NCBI GenBank assembly: GCA_027577595.1
Contig: JANBRJ010000016.1
Coordinates: 183,212 to 247,211, forward strand
Direction of reading: 5' to 3'
DNA: 64,000 bases
DNA from: Coemansia sp. RSA 487
Lineage: Eukaryota > Kickxellomycota > Kickxellomycetes > Kickxellales > Kickxellaceae
Shown here: in pieces, positions 1-10,155 of the stretch
Position numbering within the stretch: the stretch's first letter is position 1
Layout of the letters: every line of letters begins with the position of its first letter
Program-made: the position numbers and the translations under genes
Notes under the pieces: model-generated
What the model was told of the DNA's origin: nothing
The model's database searches: none
The model's input: only the letters and a program-made list of their open reading frames with translations

Positions 1-2977
1 GGACACGCGTGGCCTCGCCGGAAAGTAAGTTATCCATGCCTTCCTCCTGAACATCGTGCACACTCTGCATCGACACGCTGCCTGACTCGTCGGCAGTAAC
101 TGTCCGCTGCTGGCTGTACTTGCCTTCCAGGTTTGTCCATGCCCGTGCAAGCTCGTCTTTGGCTTCGGAGGAAATCGACATCTGGCCGCTGTTGCGCGGC
201 TTATCAAACGCAGGAAGCTCAGGCTCAGGAAGATCAGAGAGCTGGCGCATCCTGTTTGGCTCCTCGTCTTTGCTTGTTGTCTCTGCAGCCTGACCAGTTA
301 CGCCAGAGCCACCACTCAAATAGTCAATGTCCTGCGAATTGAACGCATTGCCCAGTGGGCTATGCACCAGTGCTGGCATTATCAGAGACTCTGGTAGCTG
401 CTGCGATGATAAATTGGAAGATGCAATCTCCGACGTCACGTTTTGTGGCAATGGTGCCTGCTCCGCTGGAGCAGCAATGCTTCCATTGGAGCCCGTGCCA
501 TTGGAAACATTCCCATTTAGCGCGACAGAGTTGCGGTTGCGAAGCTGTATAGTCAGACGCTTATCGTCCTGCCTATTGCCAGAATCGCCATTAGCAAGGT
601 TTCCGTCCAAGCTGTCGGTCGACGACGACGAGCCATCCGTGGTTTGCTGTGCTGCTCCTTCAGAGGACGTAGGGGGTAGTGGCAGGCTTGTGCTTGGTGG
701 CATGCCTACAGAGGAGCCTACAGAGGGGCTAGCTGCAGTGCTGTTGTTGACAAGCGTCTGGTTCAGCATAATTGGCTTGCGCTGAATCGTCTTGCCTGCG
801 GTCTTTGCACCGTTCTGTGACGTCCACGAACTGTTGTTGGAAGACAGGCGTTGTGCCTCGTGCTGCTCCTCGGGCTTTAGCGGGCTAACAACCTCAAAGC
901 TCTCAGTAGACATGCTCGCTGCTTGTGCTTTTAACGTGTCAACGTTGGTTAATTGTAGCCTGCTACTGGCGTTGTTTTCCTCTCGCTGCTGGCTCTGGCG
1001 GCTGCCTTGGGTTGGTGCGCTTGATGGACGATCATTGTCGCCAGCTCCTTGAACGTTAGGGAATGCCGGTTTGTTCATCGCAAGAGAATGTGCTTCATCG
1101 TTGAACTGACTTTGCTGATCGCGAATGCTTTGCTCAGTTGCCGGCCCGCCAACCATGGAAATTGCGCGTGCCGAAGTGTGCGACGCTGGTGGTAGCTGCT
1201 GCTGCTGGCCCATTCCAAACGACTGTTGGTAGCCAGCAGGGGGTGGCATTAGCGAACGATGACGCCTGCTCTTGTCGGAAGGATGATCATCATCGAGGGA
1301 AGGACTGCCATTTGTGGTGACTTGAGCCTGCTGCTGCTGCTGCTGCTGCTGGTTAAGCTGCGAAGCAGAGACATTAAGTGGTGGCATTGGGCTTGGGACA
1401 TTACCAGGGCGCGAGCTATCGGGCTGGATCTTGATCTTCGACGTGTCCAGAGAGTAGACCATGGAATCGGCTGCTTCCTCGCGCGGCATGTTTCCGCTGT
1501 ACAAAAGAAGGCGGCTCTTGACAAGGGAAAACATTGGGTCGATTTGGTGTGGCCATGCAGCCGAGTTAACCTGGAACGTGTACCAGCGCTGCGACGAGAT
1601 CTTGTAAGCGAAAAAGTCGTTCAGCGGCTCGCCTCGCATAGTGCGGCCGCCCATGATGAATATACAGTCATCAACGACCGCCGACGCGTGTCCATAGCGG
1701 GCTGGTGGGGTTGCGCCGTTGGGGACGACCATGTGCCACCGCTTCAGCTCAAAATCATAGATCCACAGGTCGTTGAAGCAGCGCTCGCCGTTCATGCCAC
1801 CGAACACGTAGACGCTTCCCGGATACACGCTGCACGAGTGTCCGGCACGGGCAGGCGGCACAAGCTGCTCGCCCTTGCGGGAAGCAGACGACGCGGGCTT
1901 TTGGTTGTTGCCCTTGCCATCGCCCATGCTCTCAAAGGACCAGCGGGGCCCATTGTCCTTTGCGGCACGAACGTCAAACGAAACAAGGTCGTTCAAAAAG
2001 TAGCCGTCAATGGTCCCGCCAAACACGAATAGCTTGGATCCAACAGACACTGTGGTGTGGCCCTTACGCCCCGTCAGTATGTCGCCCTGCATGGGAACCT
2101 TGTACCACGTGCAGTTACCCATGTTGTACGCGTACAGGTTGTTGTCGTAGGTTCCGTCTTCGACTTCACCGCCAAACACAAACATTGTGCGGCCGATGAA
2201 GGCGGCAGCGTGACCCTCGCGCGGTGCGGGTACGTAGCCCTTGACATCGACACGCTCGACGTTCCAGGTGGCGGTGTTCATCGTGTTAAGGTCGTTGCGC
2301 AGAATTCCGTCGGCCTTGCCTCCAAACCAATGGAGCATCTGGTCGTGAAGCGCTGCCGAGAACCCACGGCGTGGAAACACGGGCTGGCCTCTGAGAGGCC
2401 GTCTTGACCAAAACGAGCTGCCGCCAGAGCTGCTACTGTTGCTGCTATGAGACGGCGAGCGCCCTGCCCGGTTCTGCTGCGAAGAGGTTGGCCGATCGAC
2501 TTGCTGCTGGTATCCGTCTGCAGAGCCAGGCTTAGGACCGTTCGTAAACTGATCAAAGGGATTGGCAGTTCCAGGGCGCTGCTGCTGATAGGGATTCTGT
2601 CTGGCATCCGGAAGTGATGCAGACTGGAGCTGGCCCGAGCCACTTCTCTGTTGCTGATGGTCCATTGGCGGGCGAGGCGCTCCGTTGGGACTATAGCGAT
2701 CCATACCAGTTCCAGACATAGCTGCATAAGGCCCGCCGTTAGGCGCGTATGGAATGTCGTTTTGCATAGCCATCGAACCAACATGGTTGGCTGGCGGAAG
2801 CTGCTGTTGCTGCTGGCTTGGCACTTGTGGCAACGGGGCATCGACGTTAGGTTCGTTACGCTGCAGATGAGACATGCCGCCTCTCGCTTGTCCAAAGTTC
2901 TCTGGAACGCCAGACGGCGGCCTGGGCTGAGCACGCGGCGTGCCCTTGTCCTTTTTTCTGCCGAATAAACTGGGCAT
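1..2977 (-). CDS. Kelch-repeat protein (Tea1/Kel1-like), C-terminus beyond window
   Basis: An uninterrupted minus-strand frame opens at the ATG at 2977 and is still open at base 1, giving at least 992 codons. It has no stop inside the window, so it is easily missed. The first ~220 residues are Gln/Ser/Pro-rich and disordered. Residues ~225-485 hold about five Kelch blades: each has a GH or equivalent, then a hydrophobic strand ending FGG/VFGG/MGG, then a Trp (for example VFGGEVEDGTY, VFGGTIDGYFLNDL, VFGGMNGERCFNDLW). After this comes a long Ser/Gln/Asn-rich tail with a poly-Gln run near residue 545. This architecture (N-terminal beta-propeller, long tail) matches fungal cell-end polarity factors such as Tea1 and Kel1, which link microtubule tips or the cortex to growth sites. 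The diagnostic coiled coil, if present, lies outside the window, so the family is an inference while the Kelch propeller is directly visible. Confidence 0.85.
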   Translation of the reverse strand, partial: MPSLFGRKKDKGTPRAQPRPPSGVPENFGQARGGMSHLQRNEPNVDAPLPQVPSQQQQQLPPANHVGSMAMQNDIPYAPNGGPYAAMSGTGMDRYSPNGAPRPPMDHQQQRSGSGQLQSASLPDARQNPYQQQRPGTANPFDQFTNGPKPGSADGYQQQVDRPTSSQQNRAGRSPSHSSNSSSSGGSSFWSRRPLRGQPVFPRRGFSAALHDQMLHWFGGKADGILRNDLNTMNTATWNVERVDVKGYVPAPREGHAAAFIGRTMFVFGGEVEDGTYDNNLYAYNMGNCTWYKVPMQGDILTGRKGHTTVSVGSKLFVFGGTIDGYFLNDLVSFDVRAAKDNGPRWSFESMGDGKGNNQKPASSASRKGEQLVPPARAGHSCSVYPGSVYVFGGMNGERCFNDLWIYDFELKRWHMVVPNGATPPARYGHASAVVDDCIFIMGGRTMRGEPLNDFFAYKISSQRWYTFQVNSAAWPHQIDPMFSLVKSRLLLYSGNMPREEAADSMVYSLDTSKIKIQPDSSRPGNVPSPMPPLNVSASQLNQQQQQQQQAQVTTNGSPSLDDDHPSDKSRRHRSLMPPPAGYQQSFGMGQQQQLPPASHTSARAISMVGGPATEQSIRDQQSQFNDEAHSLAMNKPAFPNVQGAGDNDRPSSAPTQGSRQSQQREENNASSRLQLTNVDTLKAQAASMSTESFEVVSPLKPEEQHEAQRLSSNNSSWTSQNGAKTAGKTIQRKPIMLNQTLVNNSTAASPSVGSSVGMPPSTSLPLPPTSSEGAAQQTTDGSSSSTDSLDGNLANGDSGNRQDDKRLTIQLRNRNSVALNGNVSNGTGSNGSIAAPAEQAPLPQNVTSEIASSNLSSQQLPESLIMPALVHSPLGNAFNSQDIDYLSGGSGVTGQAAETTSKDEEPNRMRQLSDLPEPELPAFDKPRNSGQMSISSEAKDELARAWTNLEGKYSQQRTVTADESGSVSMQSVHDVQEEGMDNLLSGEATRV

Positions 2978-5323
2978 CTATTAAAGCCGGATTACCTGGC
3001 GCTTTTAAAGTTAGAGATCGTAAATAAAAAAAAACAGGAAAGGCGAGGAAAATCCTAACAACCACTGTTTTGTTTTTGTTTCTCCTAATGTAATAAATAG
3101 TCCGGGATTGATGAGGAGTAGCAAGTCTACAAAAAGAATAAGGTGTCGGGCTTGGTAGATCGTCGCGTCAAAAGGTAATGAGATGGGATGCAAGAATGAA
3201 AGAAAGGAAGAAAGTGTCATACAAAGAAAAAATACATCAGTTAGAGTGTATTGTAAAGAAGGATATGAAAGAAACGGGGGACACACATTGTTTATACTTT
3301 CAGCTCACCAGAGCTATTCTTGTTGACTCGATTTAGAAAAGGGTGCACACGAGCACAGTTCAAAGAAAGGCATGTGGTTTCCACATACGTCAGTCGGGCA
3401 TATTGACGTCCATTTTCGACAACAAACACTCCCGACATATTATATTATAAAGCTCACGTTGTAGAGTGTGCCATGTCCCACGCCGTATTATTTGTATGCG
3501 AGCAAGCCTCTTTAGAATACATTTAGAAATATGCGTACCTTTTTTTCTGGAGTAAATTTGCAAAGTGAAATGCGTTCGTAATGCAACGGAGACAATACCA
3601 GGTCAGGAGGTGGGGTTTTGTCACCCTTGGTAGCGTAGTTGTTCTGGGAAACAAAAAGGTGCAGAACGAAGAGTTCCGTAGAAGCGTGACAATAACAAAA
3701 AAGGAAAGCTTTTATGCGCTTATTTTTTCTCCGTTTATCTTTCTGCTCCGAGACCACAGTGTAACTGTAAAACCAAGACAAGCAAAGGAATAAAATAAAG
3801 CCTTTATATGCGAAGAGACAAAAGGGAAAAAGTACAAGTACACAAGAATGACGAAAAGCGGGAAACAGGACGCAAGAAGGGAGAGAGAGGGGAGGGTGGT
3901 TGCTATGAGCTTTACTTGCACGGCAAAATAAAAAACACACGAGGACTCCCCAAGGCAGCAAAAGCGTGCAGTGCGTCTCTTCGAGTAGCAGAAAAACAAG
4001 GGAAAGAGAAAAAGATAGCTAAGAAACAACAGCTAGCTGAAATAGAAGCGAAATAACTTTTTGCTCTCAGAAGAAGAGGATGAATGGGCTTGAGCCAAGA
4101 AAAAGAAAAGAAAGAATAGGAAAAATATAACAAAGCGGAGGCAAAAGAAAAAGGGAGAACATTTGTATGCTAAAGGATGCAAGAGCGTTTATCCCACCAT
4201 CCTTTTTTTTCTACTTTTACCATCGAAGCCAAAAAGGGAACAAACCCACGAAGACTCCTGCGCGCTTCTTGCTTTCCTTGTTTGGCATTCGTAAGACACA
4301 CTCGCTTTTTTTTCTGCCCTTGGCACACCACCCATTGATTGGGGAGGAGGATAGACTCTTTCTTGCTAATACAAAGTCTCTTCTTCATCTTCGCATCCTT
4401 TGCGCTTCTGCGTGTACTCAGAAAGGGTTCTTCGTGTGCCTATGCATATCCCGCTCAGCTCCACAAAGAATGTCGCTCCCACCCACCATATTCCCCTCCC
4501 CCACATATTTTTCTCGCTTGGATCACAATAATCACCCAGGTTTTGTGAGTATCTGAAACTTGAGATGACAAGGCCTGCTGAAACCATGGGACGCGTTTTC
4601 AGCCTTTATTTCTTGTGGCAAATTTGCCTTTGTTACTGGCCGAATGGAGAGGGACAAAAGTAGTGCTCCTGGTTCGACCTTTGTTTAAATTTTGCTTTGT
4701 TTACAGCCATGTGGGCCAAGTTATCTCTCCCTTTTCTACTGCCTAATTATTGTTGCGAGTTCGAACAAAGCCAATAAAAATTATATTGAGTATCTGCTTT
4801 AGATACTCATTCTGCCTTTGATTTGCGTGCAAGTGAATATCTCTATCAGGTCACTTTTGTGAACCAGGTCTTCTTTCTGGAGGTGTCCGTGCTATTTTTG
4901 TTTTGAACTCTCTCTAAGATTTGCACCTTGCATCTGAAAGTATAAAAAAGCATGCACGCAGTCGAATTGGATATGGCCTTTTTGTTATTTGTGAAAATCC
5001 TTGATTTCAGATGGTCCCATTTATTCTTTTGGACCGAAAAGGTATTTTGGTTGCAGCTTGTGTCAAATTAAATGCACATTTTTAAAGTATAAACACAGAA
5101 AATGCCTTGTCACGTGAAATTAATCTAATTTTGATTCGCAGATACTAATTTGATCATTAGGCATAATTGATGTTCTTATCGCCAACTTTTATGCTCTGAG
5201 CTTCGCCAAAGAATTTCCAACGCTTTCAAATTCTTAAACCTCTTTCTCGTTTCATACTTTCAATTTCGAGTTTTCTTCTACGTTTATTGTTCCAACATAC
5301 TTTTTATTATATTCCGAAAGAAA
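2978..5323. other. 2.3-kb gene-free spacer between two divergent genes
   Basis: I see no credible gene here. The plus strand is strongly purine-rich from about 3130 to 4160, so the strand that reads into the Kelch gene is pyrimidine-rich. It turns pyrimidine-rich just before ATP4 (about 5230-5290). ORFs in the spacer are low-complexity Phe/Leu/Ser or Lys/Arg translations of these tracts. The stretch most likely holds the promoters and 5' leaders of the Kelch gene and ATP4. Confidence 0.6.
5110..5117. promoter_or_regulatory. E-box palindrome upstream of ATP4
   Basis: TCACGTGA lies 207 bp upstream of the ATP4 start codon. This is the extended E-box bound by Cbf1-type bHLH factors in fungi. A second TCACGTG is found about 220 bp upstream of ISA2, another mitochondrial gene in this window. 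The role here is inferred from the motif and its position only. Confidence 0.35.
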
Positions 5324-6360
5324 ATGGCTCTTCGTCTGACCTCCAAGAACTTTGCTGGTAACGCATCGAAACGAAATTTTCTCGATTGAATTATGGATTT
5401 GACTCTGTCGATACTAATCAACACATTCATACGTCTACTCTATTCTATTCTATTCTATTCTATTCTATTCTATTCTATTCTATTTGAATTCTACCTGTCT
5501 CTTCTGTAGCCCTTGCTCAGCGCGGATACGCAGTGCGCCTAACTCCAGCCGGCGTCAATGCCATCAGGTAAAGTACCCTATTTATTTATCTATTTTTGGC
5601 GTTTTCCCTCGTTATCTCAATTTACAAAGGAAAACACCCCTTCCTGGAAGCTCGATACCTTTTATTTTTGAAAAAAAGGTGTACGTTAATACCCAGCCAT
5701 TGGTTGTATGTGCCAACATTGCATAATTATAGGTCGTACTCGTCGCAGAATGAACGTGCTCCTGCCTCGGAGAAGGCCAACAGCATCATTAACGCGTTTC
5801 CCGGGGACTCCATGGTTGCAAAGACCGGGTACTTTGCTGGCGTGACCGGACTGACTGCATTGCTTATTTCGAAGGAAATCTACGTGGTCAACGAGGAGAC
5901 GCTCCTAGTATTTGCATTTGGATCGATTCTGGCTGTTCTCTACAAGGCCATCAAGGAGCCGTTCAAGAACTGGACGGACTCGCACCTTGCCACTATCACG
6001 GATATCCTTACCGGCGCCCGTACTGAGCACAAGAGTGCCGTGCTTGCTCAAATCGAGGCTCAGTCGCAGCTCAAGGACATTGTCCAGTACACAAAGAGCC
6101 TCTTTGGAATGTCCAAGGAAATCGCCACCATGAATGCCCAAGCCTTTGAGCTTCAGCAAAAGGTTTCACTGAACAATGAAATCAAGACTGTCCTTGACTC
6201 GTGGGTGCGCTACGAGAGCTCTGTGCGCGAGAGCGAGCAGAAGGCGTTGGCTGACAAGGTTTTGGGCAACGTCCGTAGCCAGCTTACGAACCCCAAGACC
6301 CAGGACGAGATCATTGCTCAGTGCATCCGCGACATTCAGGGCATCGCCAAGACTGCTTAA
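5324..6360 (+). CDS. ATP4: ATP synthase subunit 4 (F0 subunit b), mitochondrial
   Basis: Three exons: 5324-5357, 5510-5567 and 5733-6360, with GT-AG introns of 152 and 165 nt in phases 1 and 2. They join without a frame break to give 239 residues, the usual size for fungal subunit 4. The first two tiny exons encode the mitochondrial presequence (MALRLTSKNFAALAQRGYA). The mature part has two hydrophobic segments (GYFAGVTGLTALLI and TLLVFAFGSILAVLYKAI), followed by a long charged helix that forms the peripheral stalk between F0 and F1. The segment KEIYVVNEET is typical of the family. A continuous-frame model would start at 5596 inside intron 2 and would lose the presequence. The neighbours are a spacer and convergent SIL1, with no operon-like link. 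Confidence 0.93.
5436..5484 (+). repeat. TATTC pentanucleotide microsatellite in ATP4 intron 1
   Basis: About nine tandem copies of a TATTC/TACTC unit fill the 3' part of ATP4 intron 1, ending about 25 nt before the acceptor AG (5508-5509). A TACTAAT branch-point-like motif lies upstream of it at 5412-5418. The repeat therefore separates the putative branch site from the acceptor. Confidence 0.9.
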
Positions 6361-6532
6361 AGTAGAGCTTCCTCCCCCTCTTCTTGAGTTTGTTTTTATC
6401 TGCAAAGAAATATTTCAAGAGCTTCTTAACTCTCAATCTTTACACAGACCAGCAAAAAAGGGCATGGAACAGAAGATGGCACTACGGATATGAAGGCATT
6501 ATAGCTTTTTTATTGTATGGAATAGGGAAACA

Positions 6533-7855
6533 CTAGTAGTCAAGCTCGTTTAGAACCTGGCGGTACTCTTCAACATCGTCTTTTTGATTATAGCTAAGGA
6601 GGGTGACAAGTTCTTCCTGCACCCAGGACTTGAACTCTATCGGGTGAACACACGAATCGGGGTGTTCCACCCTAATCGACTGCAGCGCCTTGGCATATAT
6701 CAAGCGGCGCTGGTACAGAGAAGCCGGGATCTCGACAACATCATCAACGTCTTCCAAATTGTTGATCAGCCGAGAGACAAGCGCCTTGCACCACACGCTA
6801 GCGCCGTCTTTCAATAGTTTGCTAGTATCTGGCGTGGCATCTGGGTTGAACTCTGGGTTGAACAGATCGTCGATAAAGCGCACTAGCCTGCCCTCCAGCT
6901 TGTTTGCCTCGGCTTCATTGTTGTCATGGTATGGTACAAGCAAGGATGGTTGGATGGATTGTAAAACTTTGAACCCATTGCGCATGGCGAACTGCTCGAG
7001 CGCTGCCGAGTGGCCGCGAACTATGGCTGAAAGCGCAAAAACGTGCTTGCCCAGCGATTTCAGATGTGTTTCAGTCTGGAGGAAGTCCAGTAGATGTGTG
7101 ACCGCGCCCGAGCGAAGCGCTATGCCCTGGAGCTTTTGGTCGTTTTGCACCGCCGAGCCAAGCACCACGGAGGAGAGCTGGCGGACAGCCGGCGACCATG
7201 GCTCGCTGGATGCGCCTGTTGGGTGATGTGGTCTGGGGTCGCTGAGCCGCAGCAATGCAGGCACTGAATCAACGTTGTGTAAAAGCTGGCGCGCGTGGCG
7301 TGTGTCATGAACGAGCTCCTCCAGCTCGCCAAGTATCTCGAGCATTCGGCTGGCTGCCTTCGGATCGGCTGGGCCATTGGTGACCGCTACAATGTGGTCG
7401 ATGTACTGTTCTAAAGACGAGCTGCTCGGGTGGCTCGTGCTATGTTGTTTTCCGTTGCTTAGAGCAATCTGGCCGTGCTCGTCGTTGTGGGCAAGCTCGG
7501 GCGTAATGTTGTTATCGTCTACAATAACCACTGCCCTATGTTCGTTGTCGTTTATGCTGTTTGCAGACTCTTCCAGCGACATGAGCTTGGCTTTGCGCTG
7601 GCCAGTTGTCATGTCTATTTGCACATGGAGGCCCGGAGGCACCGACTGCCCTGGCATGATGACCTGGAACTCGTTAGTTGCCTGGAAGACAGCCGGGTAG
7701 CAGGCCTGTGTGCCATCAGCTTTTGTTGTGCAAATGGTATCGGTGGTGTTCTGGTACCCGTTTGCAAGGAAAGGCTTTTGGTTTTTGGCGGCTTCAATAG
7801 CCCCCAAACTAACTAGAGCAACAGCAAAAACTGAGAGAAGCCCTAATCTTACCAT
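6533..7855 (-). CDS. SIL1: SIL1, nucleotide exchange factor for ER Hsp70
   Basis: Single exon, 440 residues, ATG at 7855. The N-terminus is a signal peptide (hydrophobic residues ~4-18, Ala-rich cleavage region near AIEAA). After it comes the SIL1-type conserved segment with two Cys (ICTTKADGTQACYPAVF, then FQVIMPGQSVPPGLHVQ). The remainder is an alpha-helical armadillo-like array (residues ~140-430), the part that grips the BiP/Kar2 ATPase domain and releases ADP. The length matches fungal and animal SIL1 (about 420-460 residues). No HDEL-type tail is present; the protein ends NELDY. It is convergent with ATP4, with stop codons 172 bp apart. The promoter (7856-8313) is purine-rich on the plus strand, like other minus-strand genes here. 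The signal peptide and MPGQSVPPGLHV core make the call firm. Confidence 0.9.
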   Translation of the reverse strand: MVRLGLLSVFAVALVSLGAIEAAKNQKPFLANGYQNTTDTICTTKADGTQACYPAVFQATNEFQVIMPGQSVPPGLHVQIDMTTGQRKAKLMSLEESANSINDNEHRAVVIVDDNNITPELAHNDEHGQIALSNGKQHSTSHPSSSSLEQYIDHIVAVTNGPADPKAASRMLEILGELEELVHDTRHARQLLHNVDSVPALLRLSDPRPHHPTGASSEPWSPAVRQLSSVVLGSAVQNDQKLQGIALRSGAVTHLLDFLQTETHLKSLGKHVFALSAIVRGHSAALEQFAMRNGFKVLQSIQPSLLVPYHDNNEAEANKLEGRLVRFIDDLFNPEFNPDATPDTSKLLKDGASVWCKALVSRLINNLEDVDDVVEIPASLYQRRLIYAKALQSIRVEHPDSCVHPIEFKSWVQEELVTLLSYNQKDDVEEYRQVLNELDY

Positions 7856-8313
7856 AACTAAGATACAAAAAAATTATGAAGGAAATGTAAAATGGCAAGG
7901 AAGGGGAAATTCTAATTACAAAAAAACGTTGGAGAAAAGAGTGAGAAAGAAAAGGCAGCAAGAGCGGGAAAATGCCTTGAGCCAGAGAATGCTAGGGGAG
8001 GGTGGTTTTTTTTTGAGAAAAGTCCATGCACGCTTATTGTTTTTTGCAATGTATTGTAAAGTGTGCTTTTCACCAAAGCCACGCTTTTCTCACCTAATGC
8101 CAGCTTGCACAACGAAAATTTCGATACTCCTTTGGGGAGTTTTTTCTCCATTTTCCAGAAACTTTCTAAAAATAGCTGGTGCAACAAGAAGCCAGAAAGA
8201 CCGCAGACGAATGTTCAAGAGAATAGAATGTGACGCAATTATAAGAGGATTACATAAAAGCGAGTTTGTCAAGATAAACCTTTAGAAAGAGCGCCTTGAA
8301 GCATCATTGCCGA
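7856..8313 (-). promoter_or_regulatory. SIL1 promoter region / U2AF65 3' region
   Basis: A 458-bp spacer with no gene. The minus (coding) strand just upstream of the SIL1 ATG is pyrimidine-rich, with runs complementary to GAGAAAGAAAAGG on the plus strand. I recognise no unfolded-protein-response element. Confidence 0.4.
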
Positions 8314-10155
8314 TCAGTATCTGCGGTTGGCAAAGTCGTCCTCCGTGATATACGAAGCAATGACTGTCCGGCCCATGAACTGGCGGCCAGCCAGCGCATT
8401 CAGTGCAGCAGTGGCCTCCGCCGGACTCGCGTACTGGACAAAGATCTTGCCCACTCCAGGCGTCTTGATGTCAGCCTGCATGTTCTCGTTTCTTGGAATC
8501 CGCAGATCCACAACAGACCCGTAGTTGCTGCACTCGTCGCGCACATCGTCCACAATGTCCGCATACTCCTCGTCGTCTTCAAGCTCGCCCTCAGTCACCA
8601 TGTTTAGCAGCTGGACTATCGGCGTCGCCTGCATTCCTGGCACGCTACCTGCTGGAGGCTGGCCGTGCATCGCTGGTGCCATGTGTGGCGGTGGTGGCGG
8701 TGCCATCTGCCTTTGCGCATACCCGTTGTGCTGCGCATACTGGTCTGGCGGATATCTGTGGCCCCGGTTCTGATGCCCTGGTTGCTGGTACTGCTGCTGG
8801 TGCTGGCTCTGCCCTGGCTGTTGGTTCTGGTGCTGTGGCCGCCTGTCTTGCTGACCGCCATCGCCGCCGCCGCGGGCACCAAGGCTTGCTCGCTGCACAA
8901 CAAGCCGCTTGTCTCCTAGATCCATCCCGTTCAGCCCCTGGCACGCAATATCTGTGACATTCGGGTCCTCATACTCACAGAACGCAAACCCGCGCGAAAC
9001 ACGCATGACGCTGTCCCTGACAAGGTTAAACGCCTTGAGCTCGCCAAATGCCCTCAGCAGCTCGATGACCTGGTCCTCGCTGAGATACGTCGGCAGCCCG
9101 CCCACATAGACCTTGTTTGGCGAGTCTGGCACCATGTTCGACAGCACTCCGGGCAGAGCAAAAGTCGGCGGCTTGGGCTCGTCTTGGCCCGGCGGCGGAA
9201 TGTAGTCCTTTGGTCTGCGGATCTTGAGCTTCTGGTTCTGGAACATTACCCCGTCCAGCCCCATTCCCATGGTAGCCTGGTTGGCGTCGCGGAGCTCGAC
9301 AAACGCATAGTTCTTGTCGATGTTGATCTGGATGTTCTGCACAGGTAGCTCATCGTTGGTGGCAATGTTCAGCCTAACCATTAGGTCGTTGAAGAACGAG
9401 GCAATGCTGTCCTCGTCGATGCCAATGGGTATGTTGCCCACGTATAAGCGCCGCGCCTGTCGCGACGCCGTGCTAGGGAACTCGCGCTCCCCGCGGCTGC
9501 TTGGCCGGAACCGGTCGTTCTCGTTTTTATGCGTGTGCTCAAACAGTACGCTCGGGTTGAACGACGCTACGTTGCGCGACCCAGCTGCTTGGCCAGGCGG
9601 AGGAAACAGCCCAGACGCCTTTGCCTCGAGACACGAGATGCCCTCGAATCCAGGTGGCGCCATGTCCCAGAAGCTGAGCTTCTTGGGCCGCAAGTGCAAA
9701 GGAATGACTTCCTCGTCGCGGCGTCGGCTGCGGTCTCTTGACCGGGACGGATATTTACGCCGGCTTCTGTTCTGTTCTCTTCTGCTATCCCTGCTACGCG
9801 ACCTCCGCCGATACGACCTATCACGGTCATCCCGATGCCGGTCATAGTGGTCCCTATATATCCTCTCATCGCGGCTATACTCGCGCCGCCTTCTCGTGCT
9901 GCTGCGGCTACGCGGTCGTGTAGACGAAGGGCTCTGCCGTCTCGCTCTTCTGGGCGACCTGCTCCTTCTTTCCGGCTCATCGTGAATGAGCTTTGCGTCC
10001 CTTAACGACTGGCTCATGTTCTTTAGAAACGATGACGCCCTTGACTCGGCGTCCACCCTTTCAGCTCTCCTTTCTGCATCGGCGTCTTCGTGTGCCCTAA
10101 CCGTGGTATCGCCTACACGCGTAGAAGTAGTGCCCGGTTTTGCATCAGAATCCAT
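8314..10155 (-). CDS. U2AF2: U2AF large subunit (U2AF65), 3' splice-site factor
   Basis: Single exon, 613 residues. Residues ~62-147 form an Arg/Ser-rich (RS) domain. Residues ~160-175 (SFWDMAPPGFE) are the U2AF-ligand motif whose Trp docks the small subunit. RRM1 is at ~236-315 (RLYVGN and KNYAFVEL) and RRM2 at ~348-425 (KVYVGG and RGFAFCEY); both bind the intron polypyrimidine tract. The C-terminal U2AF-homology motif (~510-613) contains the R-x-F signature in GRQFMGR and binds SF1/BBP. Between RRM2 and the UHM lies an unusually long Gly/Gln/His/Pro-rich linker (~427-505), whereas the animal linker is short. The gene acts in the nucleus in early spliceosome assembly. It is encoded in tandem with MAD2 and SIL1 on the minus strand; no co-regulation is evident. 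Confidence 0.95.
   Translation of the reverse strand: MDSDAKPGTTSTRVGDTTVRAHEDADAERRAERVDAESRASSFLKNMSQSLRDAKLIHDEPERRSRSPRRARRQSPSSTRPRSRSSTRRRREYSRDERIYRDHYDRHRDDRDRSYRRRSRSRDSRREQNRSRRKYPSRSRDRSRRRDEEVIPLHLRPKKLSFWDMAPPGFEGISCLEAKASGLFPPPGQAAGSRNVASFNPSVLFEHTHKNENDRFRPSSRGEREFPSTASRQARRLYVGNIPIGIDEDSIASFFNDLMVRLNIATNDELPVQNIQINIDKNYAFVELRDANQATMGMGLDGVMFQNQKLKIRRPKDYIPPPGQDEPKPPTFALPGVLSNMVPDSPNKVYVGGLPTYLSEDQVIELLRAFGELKAFNLVRDSVMRVSRGFAFCEYEDPNVTDIACQGLNGMDLGDKRLVVQRASLGARGGGDGGQQDRRPQHQNQQPGQSQHQQQYQQPGHQNRGHRYPPDQYAQHNGYAQRQMAPPPPPHMAPAMHGQPPAGSVPGMQATPIVQLLNMVTEGELEDDEEYADIVDDVRDECSNYGSVVDLRIPRNENMQADIKTPGVGKIFVQYASPAEATAALNALAGRQFMGRTVIASYITEDDFANRRY

Noticed and set aside
3512-4556. 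Several ORFs of 70-150 codons on both strands
   Set aside because: They are translations of purine- or pyrimidine-rich tracts (Phe/Leu/Ser or Lys/Arg/Gly runs) with no domain and overlap each other.
4745-4775. GAGTTCGAAC resembling a tRNA T-loop
   Set aside because: No matching acceptor, D or anticodon stems can be drawn around it.
5440-5490. Tandem repeat considered as CRISPR or satellite
   Set aside because: Five-base units without spacers, inside an intron: a microsatellite.
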